Assembly: GCF_032854445.1 (NCBI RefSeq)
Contig: NC_088305.1
Location: 28,360,628 to 28,424,627, forward strand
Origin: Liolophura sinensis
Taxonomy: Eukaryota > Mollusca > Polyplacophora > Chitonida > Chitonidae
Direction of reading: 5' to 3'
DNA length: 64,000 bases
The notes beneath the pieces were generated by a model, which made no database searches, was not told where the DNA came from, and saw only the letters and a list, made by a program, of their open reading frames with translations. The position numbers were made by a program, and so were the translations under genes. Positions 39,801 to 51,800 of the stretch are shown here, one piece after another (the first letter of the stretch is position 1; every line of letters begins with the position of its first letter).

Positions 39801-42800
39801 TTTGTGTTCTTATTGGAAGATTAACATGAAACTAAGAGACTTCAATTGAACATTTTGATGTCGGTGGCATTGGTTGTATTTGAGCTCTATCAGGTGAGGT
39901 GACTTACTGAAAAAAGCTCTGTGAATTCACTACACACTATAGCTGTGAACTCACGGTACAGTGCCGTTGTGAACTATGCCATACTGCTCAGAAAGGTCCA
40001 AAAACTGAACAGTGTTAAGTGGCATATGCCCATTACTGTGTGGTAATTGAGCACTGTATATCGTACCCTCAGTGGATATCGTACATTCAGTGGATATCTC
40101 TACATGTGGTGTGCCTGAAGGGTTAATTCTGGGATCAATCCTATTTCTATTATACATTAATGATACATCGAAAGTAACAGACGCCCTAAATATCATACTC
40201 TTTGCAGACAATATCAGCACAACTTATTCCTGTGAAAATGTCGATGAGGCTATCATGACTTCTAGGAAAGCTGAACACTTGGTTCTGTGCAAACCACCTT
40301 TCACTAAATGTTAACAAAACAAAGTATATGTTAATCTCACCCACGAGTAGATATAGACCACAAATTACTGTTTTCATGAATGTTTCTGGGACAGAAGTTA
40401 AACCAGTCAGGGAGTTCAAATATCTTGGTTTTATGTTTAACGAAAAGCTAAATTGGACATCACACACAGATTGTATTTGTAAAAAGATCTTGAGGAATCT
40501 AGGTATATTAAACAACATTAAGGACTGGGTGAATAATAAAACACTTTTTATCATTTATTATTCTTTGATCTACCCTTATTTTTCATATGGGAATATTTTG
40601 TGGGCAAACAGGTATAAAGTCTCACTTGCAACCTCTACAAATATTACAAAAATGCGCTATTCGAATTGTGACTATGTCTAGGTCCCTAGAACACACAAAG
40701 TCACTTTTTTGTACTCTTGAAATATCTAGTAATATGATATTGCATAGGTTTTTATGTATTTACCACCTAGCTTTAATAATTACATTACTGAAAACACTGA
40801 CGTACATCACTATGGCACAACACGTCGGTCATTAGATCTGTATCGAACCCCTTTTAAAAGTAATCTGTCCTATCGTTCACTTAAAGTAGCTGGCCCTCGG
40901 GAATGGAATAAACTCTCTTCATACTTACCCAATATTCAGTCAATTTCCTTATTCAAATCTAAACTGAAATTGTACATGCTGCAGCACTTCTTAATACAGT
41001 GAGTGAGTGAGTGCTTGGGGTTTAACGTCGTACTCAACAATTTTTCAGTCATATGACGACGACTTCTTAATACATGCCTGTATTACATACAAATTGTATG
41101 TTAATGGGATAGAGCAAGCTCCATGGAGCTTTATTGCCGCCAATATGTTTCTGTATGTTTGCATAAATCTTATGTTTTGTATATTATATTGGTGAATAAA
41201 CAAACAACAAAAACAAAACAAAAACAATCTTACAGTCAGTGGATATCGTCCAGTCAGTGGATATCATCCAGTCAGTGGATATTGTCCAGTCAGTGGATAT
41301 CATCCAGTCAGTGGATATCATATCAACTGTGACCATACAATGAAGTGCAGTAATGAACTTTGTAGTTAGCTACCAGCTCCTAATTATTACTGGAATATGC
41401 TGGATTGTCTAACGGAGTGATACTGAACACTACTCGAGAATAACCACGGCCTTTATCAAATAATGGATTTCACAGATATCCAGCATGAGATGGATTTGAA
41501 CTCACAGCGACCCCATGCCTAGATGCTCGTGGGTCATTGTGCTCTACCAGCATGCTAACCGCTAGGCCACCTGCTGGCATTTCAAAGGCAACTGTCTCAA
41601 ATAGGTCACCACGACCAAACTGGGTGGTGCCAGGGGAAAGCGCCCACTTCACAGATTGGTTCAGAACAGGTATGATACCTTTCTGGCAATGGTAGGTTCC
41701 TGTAGGGTCGCAGTTCCAGCCCAGGGAGTGACACAGGTCGTCACAGTGTCGCTTACACTGGGTAAGGGTGTATGGGTGCTCACAGACTGAAAATAGGTCA
41801 AAAAAGAATGTCAGCACGATAAAAACGTAAATAACATAGTCCTTTCCACGTATCTACAAATATGCCAGATTAATCACTGTACACTGGGTAAAGGTGTGCG
41901 GGTGCCCAAAGACTAGAAACCGGTAACTTACTTCCTTCACTTGATTGGTGTTTTATGCAGTACTCAAGAATATTTCACTTATAAGACGGCTGACAACATC
42001 ATGGTGGGAGGAAACGGAACTGCTGGCAAATCTTCCCACATATGGCTGGAGAGGAAGCCAGGTTGAGCTGGACTTGAACTCACAGAGACCACATTGGTGG
42101 GTGGCCCAGGGTCATTGCACCGTGCTGTCATGCTATTAAATCCATACGGCAACAAGGGCCTCCAGAAACAGGTAATAAAACGCTGTCAAGATAACACCAT
42201 TAAAAACTCTTTCATTTCCAACAATGTGCTGTTTTCACCTCAAGTTTAACATTTTTTCAAGCTAGGCTTAAGCCTTTATTTACTTCTGAAAGTGCATTTC
42301 TGCAAACCAAACTTTAGGTGAAATACAGTACATCAGACTTCCCATGTAACTGACACCCTTTAAGGGTTTAAGGATTCTCAGAGACTGGACTAAGGTAGTA
42401 AAACCCTGTCAAGAAAATAACATGAACATGCATTGGCTAGTATGGCACATGACTGTCTAAAGCTTAATTTTAAGTTATAGAATTTTACTACGTCAAACAG
42501 AACAATCTACAGAGTACATGCACACTGTGAAAGTCAAGAAAACCTGATTTTGGACTTTTGAGGCCTTAAAGAGTTTGGTATTACCCTAAATAACCTAAAA
42601 ATTCAACCACAACAGAGCATTATGGAAGGTAAATAAATGTCATGTTATTAGCCGCGTTTAGACTACAGCCGGGCCGGGCCCATTTTAGCACGGTCGCGCT
42701 TGATCAGGGCCGAGCCCCCTTGACAAGTACCGTTTACATTACACGCCTCGCTGGCGGGCCAAATCCATTATCACAAACAGGAACGACAACTCAGGTTGAG

Positions 42801-45800
42801 TTGGGCTATTTATTTGTGGCACTCTTCAGACATTGGAGGTACAAACACTTTATTCAGCTGCGAAAATGGCGCTGCCAGTAGTTGTAAGGCATCTTTTCTT
42901 GGCATTGCTTGCCGTCCCTCTTGTCGAATCCGCCCTTCTCTGCCAAGGATGCACTGATCTGCTCAAAAATCTTGTAGTTGTGACGAGCGCTCTCAAGTTG
43001 CGCCTGCACCAAATAACTAATAGCTGCTCTGTCTCCTCTTTTGTCCAAGTAGCGCCACGATTTGTTGACATATTTAAATTCTTATTGTTCGAAAAAAAGT
43101 GCGCCAATTGAAAAGCCGAAAGTGGAAGGTCAGAGGAAGTTGCCTTTAAGCATGCGCAGTTAAGTCCTCTGAGCGGGCCAGGCACGGTGACGCATTTACA
43201 CTACACGTTTGGCTAGCCGAGCCGAGCTTCAGCTGGGTCGAGCCTACCTCTCGTTGAGGGGTTCGGCCCGGTCAAATCTGGCACGGTGCCGAGCACGCTT
43301 AACCCGTTTAGACTACCCAATTTTTTGCCGGGCCGTGCCCCATCAGGGCCGAGCCCGGTTGAAAAGCGGTAGTGTAAACGGGGCTATTGCTTCTCCCAGC
43401 TGGATATCATCCTACCTGCCAAAAACCTCTCAAAGCATCTTTCTAAAATCAGCAGAACTCAGTAGACAAACAAGCAACTTATTCATGGGCGAACTTTTAG
43501 ATCATTTAGGGTAACTAACATGTTATTTAGGCAATAATTTCATGTCTGTGTGAGTGAAACATGTTGACATGTTTAAAACACCCGCAAACACCCATATGTC
43601 TCGAACAATGGGCAAAGACGAAAGTCCACATATAACCTTTCAAACTCTAATTATTGCTTTGCATCAAACTGCAGTTCTGCAAACATCCGAGTTGCGCACA
43701 TACCAAGCGGAGTTGTGGGCCCTGTAGGTTGTGTGGTGATTTCTCCAGTAGATGGCACTGTGCTGTGTGTAACAGGTCCTGTGACTGTGACAATCTCCTC
43801 AGTTGTTTCAGGCGTCTGATCTGTGACAGGCACAGTGGTGAGTTCCTCAGGTTCTGTTACTATGACTGGTTGTGTGGTCGGGAAAACTAAAACACAAACA
43901 AAAAGTTCAGCTTAGCTGAAATTTACTTATTTCATTGATGTTTTATTCCGTACTCAAGGATATTGAGTACGATGATGGCTAGCATTATGGTGGGAGGAAA
44001 CCCACAACCATCTGCAGCGTGCAGCCAAACCTTTCCATCCATTTTCCAATATTTTCAAGTCTAATTTTCATTTTCAAACACTCTCCACAACCATGCTTAA
44101 TTGAATCTCAGGATAGAAGTATTGTATGTATAATTACGAAAATATGTATATGTATCATACAAAAAGCAACTAGCTGATCACGCTATCAAAAACATAGACA
44201 CAATGTCATGAGCTTCAATAAAACAACTGTCAAGTTATTAAGTTTGCTGAATATGTAATTAAAACCAGGATACAAAATCTAAGCTTTTCCCTCAAGCTTA
44301 TCTCTTTGGTTTTCTGCAATAAAAATATGCCTATTCAAAATTTGAAATTAGTGATTTCACCAAAAACTATCTGGAGCCTCTTGGGCAAAGTAATTGTAGT
44401 GTATGTTGACTGAAACATGGAAGTTAGCCTACAATCACTGTGCAGGCAGTCGCAAGCTTAAACTCCAGTGTACAGTTTTAATACAGTGGCGCTGGAAGCA
44501 GTATGGTCGGTACGGCCCCTTTTCCTCAAAGACAAAATAAAAATAAACAACTGTAAAAAAAAAAAAAAAAAAGGTCCAAAAAAAAAACAATAATAAATCA
44601 CAATAAATCAAAAGTGAAGTTAAACAAACTTAAAGGCAACCAACAAAATGAAACCCATACACACACGTGCACAGTAGACTGTTAATTACAAACAAATATA
44701 ATGGATCTTCATGAAGAATAAACAACCCGCACAACAATTTCAGGGCATCTCCGGCCGTCTAGCACCCCAAAGTTTCTGTGGCGTAGGAGGTCCTTTGACC
44801 TTCGCCTTTTGTGCTGGTATAGTCGACTGATTGGCCATACCATGCTCAAATTGCTTTTGACGCACATTTAATACCTATCCTCTGATAATGCATCAACAAA
44901 CATACCACAGTTTTCTTCATCCTCATTGAAGATGCACTCCTTGACTCTGTCACAGCGAGTGGCACAGGTGTTGTTTCCGTTACACAGCATCTGATCATCA
45001 GCCGTGCAGTATTCTAAAACAAGACATTTTTTTTTTGTTTTTTGATTGGTGTTTTACGCCGTACTCAAGAATATTTCAATTATATGATGGCGGCCAGCAT
45101 TATGGTGGGTGTAAACCGGGCAGAACCCGGGGGAAACCCACAACCATCCGTAGGTAGCTGACATACCTTCCCACATATGGCCGGAGAGAAAGCCAGCATG
45201 AGCTGGACTTGAACTCACAGCGACCGCATTGGTGAGAGACCCCTGGGTCATTACACTGCGCTAGCGCGCTAACCAACTGAGCCACGGAGGCCCCTCTACA
45301 ACAAGACATTTTACAGAATTATAATGCTTCCCACAAGTACACGCGGAAACCTGAGCAAGCCGCAGTGTCTGGCATAAACCACCAACTCTTGGGAAGTTAC
45401 TGATGAACTTTCTCATGTGTACATGTACAGTTACATGTACAAACACCATATCCTGGGAGACAACTGGTCTTCAAAAAGGCTTCACATTACATCTGCTACA
45501 TGGATGCACCAATCATATTAAAAAATAAATAAATAAATAAACATCAATGCACCTACATGTACATAGATTATTCTCCAAAACAGAATTAAACGTAAACTGT
45601 ATAAATGGGGTGTAATTAAGCCTGAGAAAAGTATTGTATTGCTTGGGTTACTTTACTTTCTGTGATCTGGACTACTCAGTCTGAAATAAAGAATTATAAT
45701 GATAATTATAATCATTAATTAGTCGTGTTCATACCTGTTTAGGTATACTTACGTGTGACAGTCCCAGGTGTGGTGCCACCACTACACCCAGCACCACTGG

Positions 45801-48800
45801 CACATCGGAATCCTCCATTGATACAGGTGCTAACCAGAAAATATCATACATTATAAATAAATATCTCCAATAAGGCTCCATGTATTTCATTCAAAGATTG
45901 GCATATAAAAATGTAATCTTAGAAGCATAAAAGCCTTTAATGATCCTTTTGCTGCCAACAGTTACATTTTTGTGATAAAAAAATTAACCAAACTTCACTT
46001 TTAAGTGTCCCTATAGGGTGAATGAATCAATTTGAATCATGCAAAACGTGTCATGTGTCAAAGAGTAAACTTTAGTTGAAATATGGTATTCACAACATTG
46101 TCCGATTGTAAATTGCACAAAAAACTTTTACTGTTCAGTGTCTTTGACACTAGCAGGCTAACAAAATATTTTGAACAGTTTTATTAAAACTATTTTCTCC
46201 TGAAAATAAGAAAAAACTGGATGAAGTGTCACCTGTCTTTGGTTAAGAAAAGACAAAATAAAGATGGCTGTCTAACCAAGGGCTGATTCCACAAAGCCTC
46301 TTCACAATGCTTAGTTTTTGGTAGTGGAAGTTGAAATTTGGAAACATTTGTCTTAGAACAACAATGATGAGGTGGACAAAATTTTAATTACTAAAGCCGA
46401 AAAATAAGCTTTAAGATCGCCTTTCAAATTTCTGAATTCAGAAAAGGCTTTGAGGAATAATCTGTTCCAGTGCACTCTGTCTAATATGATACACTGTAAT
46501 AAGTTCTCACTTACTCTCCATACAAACACATATCTCTGTAGGTACATGCAGAGCTTCCTATGTGTGGTCTACCCTAATTCCTCAACCTTTTCACACATGA
46601 AAGAGCAATGGTCTAAAAAGTGGGAATTTATCCACATTTATAAATATTTCTAAAGGTGTATGTACACCTGTGGAACTTCCTATGTATTTTGCAACTAAGA
46701 ACACATGAAAAAAATTCCATCCAAATATATTAACTTTGGCTAAAAGCTTAAAGAAATTACAGCCAACTTCACATATATACCCTGGTCATGCTAATTTTCC
46801 TAATTTTTGGGACACTTGGTCTGCTCTTTTTAGCCGATACACATGTAATTGTAGCAGGAATATTTAGTTCCTTTTTTTTTTAAGCACAGTTCATCTAATC
46901 AACAAAATATTCATACATTCACATTTCCAAAAACTGGGAGAGAAATGTAATTCTTTGCTTTCAGGATAATTAATACAGTGTGTGTAGTCCTACACACTAG
47001 AAGAATTTATAGGGCATGTTTGAAAGTTTCAGGAATATGACCAAAAGAATATGGAGAGCAAAACCAGAGAAGTGACAACAGTGTGATAGCTGGCAAATGG
47101 TCACACATAACTGGTGAAATAGGACCTCTTGTCAATTTACCTCAGTCAGGGTTTTATTTCAGAAACCTTAGTATCATGGCTGGTGCACAGTTAATGGGTA
47201 AAAAATAAAAATGCAACGATGTTAACTGCCATCTCCTAGACGTCACTTGTCTAGAATTACTAAAAATGGAGTGTTGTCATCACATTTAATATTTATAATT
47301 AGACTCACCACAAGCGGCAATCTCTGACCATGACCTGGCCGGGCTGGAATTCCTCGCCAGACGACGGGTCAGTACACGGGCAGTCAGAGTACTCCACACA
47401 ACGACCTGTACACAGAAAACATGCGACAAATCACTTCAGTGAGACTGAGGCTGAAGGTTGATCCTCAGTAATGAGCCACCAGCACATTTGTAGCAGGATT
47501 CTAGTATTCCACTAGCTCCCCACTAGCACACTTGTAGCAGGCTTTAGTATTTCATTAGTACACTTCCTCTAGCTTGCCTATAACACACTTGTAGCAGACT
47601 TTCAGTATTCCACTAGCTTGCCTATAACACACTTGTAGCAGACTTGCAGTATTCCACTAACTTGCCACTAACACACTTGCAGCAGGCTTCTAGTATTTTA
47701 TTAGCACACTTGTAGCAGGCTTACAGTATTTCACTAGCTCGCCATCAGCACACTTGTAGCAGGCTTTGTGCTGGGTTTTTGGCCAGCACATTGTACAATT
47801 CTGGCATGTCTGTGACCAAATTTGGCCTGTCTGTGGCATACTGTCGTGTCTCACACTTGTGGCATGGTTGTAGTTTTCTTTTCCCATTCTCCCAGTCAGT
47901 GCAGGAAAATCACATTAAACTAACCAGCTAACCAGAATAATACAGGCTGCTTGTTGTTCTACAAATCAGTGTAGTACAAAAGCATAACAACAGGGGTGTT
48001 TAAGCTATTTTATCACTGAAGGTAAAAAAAAAAAGTCCTACTGTACTGACCAATCAAGAACTACTTTCCATTACATTTACTACATGAATAACATGGTTGT
48101 CTGAAAAAAAGTTCCTCACAATATTATTTAGAGTAGACAAGCTATGGAGAAAATTGAGATGCTGAACAATTATGTAGTTAAGATGTTCCTGGAGGAGAGA
48201 GATGACATGTCTGCCTCCAGAACAAAGCGCAACAGGGAATAACCAAAATTTTAAAAGAAATGCCTGTTCCCCCACATATGGATAGTCGGTACAATTTACC
48301 ATGTCACACAGACAGCGACAGTTACCATTGAGGAGAGCGGTTCCGTTGGGGCAATGACAACCCTCTACATCTTCTGATGAGCACACTTCTTCAGGGGCAG
48401 CCAGGTCTGAGCAGGACTTGGGGCAGGACGATCCGCAGGCCTTGTACACCATACCATTCTCGCACTGCATTGCTGCAAGAACCAGTCACAGGTTTGCCAT
48501 TTACTAAGGTAATTATTAAGTCTTCTAGTAGTCTGCAAACTGTTTATTCAAGAGTATTATGAAGGTGTTATTCTGTGTTGACTGATTAAATTACACCCTT
48601 TGTGAAGCCCTGAAAACTGACCAATCCAGCCAGTGTCGTTTTGTTTCCACAATCAAATAAAAATGTGCATAAATTGCACTGAAAGTTGCTCTTGTATATG
48701 CAAAAAGGTTGAGGAATTAGGGTATTTGGAAACATACTGATATGCCACTGCAATTTTGCAACCATCTTTGAAAGCAACAGATAAAAGTGACAGACATGTA

Positions 48801-51800
48801 ATCATTCTTTACCAAACAGAATAGACTAACACCTGAATTTAACATTTCAACCACAGTTTCCTCATTCCTAATAGTCAGTACCACTGACTGTACCACGAGG
48901 TAGCTAATTCATCTGTTCATGGATCGTGTGAGAGTGTAACAACTGGCTAAGTGAAACACCACAGAAGTTTTCCCCTCATATAGAAATCAATATCTACTAT
49001 CATCTTTACAGGCCATTGTGCATTAACACACCAAATTGTTCAAGGAATGTTATATCCACAGTTATCATCAAACTTCTTTTTCATGAGTTTTCCAAAATGT
49101 TGACAGTACAAATACCTACTGATACATTTTGCTTGATTCTGATTGATTGATTAGGGACACTTAGAAGCTTTTTGATAAAAATTTTTTTAGAAAAAAAAGC
49201 TTTCATTTTCACCAGCCAAACTTCAGGTGAAATACCTAACTATTTCAAAGTTATCAAATATTTCCAATGACACATATGGGAGAGAAATGAAGCATATGCT
49301 CACGGCAGTTTCCCATGCTTCTCCAGCGGATGCAGACGCCCTTGTCAGAGCACTCCTTGACGTAGGCTGCAATGGCTGTGCACAGACACTCACAGTCCCC
49401 ACCCCGGTTACAGGCGCACGAGTCCCACACGCAGTTCCTCTCATAATCATCCACATTCACCTGTCACAGAACAATCACAATCCAGTTGAATACTCATACA
49501 TTTAGCTACAATATATGTTTGCCGTGAATATTTTCATGTAGTTGACTAGTCACAATGGAAGACTTGAGGACGAGCTGCGTAAAGTGGTCCAAACTTGCAG
49601 TGCTTGTGTACTACATGCATGTAGGTGTTTTATGAGCAGACACATGCTGATAATTGTGATGTACATTGTAATAAAGGTAACAACAAAAGAGTTCAAAGCT
49701 TTGTTCAAGCTCTGCTTTGTTACAGGTGGGTTGAAGTTTCCTCACTCTGAAAAGCAGCACCTGTCTTTTTTTTTTTTTTTTTTGGAATTTTGACAGTTCA
49801 ACCTGTTCCAATAATGCAAAGCAAATGATGATATGAAGTACATATTTTCCCAAAAATATGAATTAACCAAAAAGAATATAAATGATTACCGTATTCGATG
49901 ACGCTTTTAATAAAGAACTTTTCAAATGTATCACACCTGTCAAGTTAATGAAACCAGGGTAAAACCCTTGAGGCCACACCGATCAGGGGCTCACTGGACA
50001 ATGACAACACTTGGTCTAACTGAGGACCCAGATTCATCATCATGAACACACGAATACAGACCTATAATGGTCATGGAACAGAATTGTTGTCATCAAAAAC
50101 TGCTGAAAACTACATATACTAACTGACCTCCATGCGTAAAATGATTAGTTTTGGCCATTTTGGTTAAAGGTTAGATACAAGTACTTTGAAAATCCTGACT
50201 TCCTTTGAAATCAGCTAAAAATTCTCATCCGTGAGAGAAACCACAAATCAACAAATGCCTCATCCACCAGAAGGGTACATAACTACAACAACATGCACAC
50301 AATCACTGGGTGTACCATCAGTCACTGGGTGTACCATCAGTCACTGGGTCTATCATCAGTCACTGGGTCTATCATCAGTCAGCAAATCTAATCCCACATC
50401 AAGATCATAATGCTTCCATAACAGGATAGGACAACGCGTATATTTCACCACACCTCCTTTATATAATGCAATGAGCTAAACAGAGAAAAATAATGAGAAA
50501 CTGTTTAATAGCACTTACCACAGAATGACACGAAGCGAAAGCCTCAGTCCTCAGAATAGCGCAGGCATGCTGGGACCACTGTTCTCTATCGGGATTAAGT
50601 TCGCAAGGGTCACTCGGCTCTTCTGTGTTTGGACAGGATTCACGGACACGCCACGAGTTGGCAAAGGGGAGAGCACTGCTCTCAACCTGGCCGTTACGAG
50701 TACGGAAGTCGTTGTTAGCATTCTGGTCGAAGTCTCCACACAGGCCGCACACCTTGGACATGTATTTGGGCTGCAGTTTGACGTACACCCTCATGCCCTT
50801 GTCCCATTGGATAGTGATACCTACGAGAAATACATGAGTGCATTTACACCTGCTTCATTCACATACAGTATTACACGCGTGCCTTTTTTCTCAACCTTTT
50901 CAAATAAAGAAATGAACACTGGTGCAGTTCTTCAAATACAAAATGGAAAGCCAGAATACAAGAAAACTAAGCATCATTTGTAAACTGTAAAGCAATGAGA
51001 CTGATGTTTAACAAGCTTCTACCATGTCTGCTTTAGTGGTTGAGACGAACTCCTATGTGAAGCGATTCTGAAAATGTAGCAGTAACAGCGTGAAGTTGGG
51101 ATCATAACATTATCTGACCAGCCATTACTGAGCTGCATTTGAAAAGAAAATACTTTACCATATCTTGTTTCCACAAAGAGGAAAAGCCCCGCCTCCTTGA
51201 TGCGGTACCTCGCCCTTGGTGTGTTCGGTAGTGCCAGCGGGTTCTTGGTGACGACTGGCTCTGATCCACGCACAAGATGAATCACCGTGTCGTGGATTGT
51301 GAACTTGACAGATTTGGTGCAGGAATTCCGCATCTTCTCCACATGGCACATTCTCCACAGTCACTCTGAATGTCCCTTTGCCACGGTTACAGAAATCCTC
51401 GACGAGAACGTAGCTGCATGCACCCATAAACTCGTACATGTTTCCGTCAAAGGTCTCGTAATGGGGATCACCAAATGCCTGGCAAGTTGCTGTGCAACAG
51501 ATGTCATTGTACATGAAGAATTACTAAACTGGGGCATACTATTATGCTAATGACAATAATTTGAAGAATCAATTTGACAAATCAACCAGCCAAAGTATAA
51601 TGATCTTAACTACCAAAGGTTATATCATATTAAACAAATAAACTACACTTTTATCTAAATCTTGTAAAAGTAACAAAAAGCAGACTGGTTATGAAGTCTT
51701 GTCCAATTTAGAAATGTGAAACATTAAGTTATAACTCCTGTAACATTTGTCAAAATTTAGTTGAAGAAAGAAGTAAAGTACAACTGTAGTTGAAATTATG

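Noticed and set aside
39348-39829. Long frames on both strands with [10 protein letters not shown] or [10 protein letters not shown] repeats
   Set aside because: Product of the perfect 30-bp intronic array. Only 39372-39469 in the minus frame is a real exon.
41470-41678. Extension of the exon 22 frame toward the 3' side
   Set aside because: The continuation reads through the donor into SINE A head sequence.
45200-45296. tRNA-like sequence with A and B boxes
   Set aside because: It is the head of a SINE, with continuous SINE body and tail, not a standalone tRNA gene.
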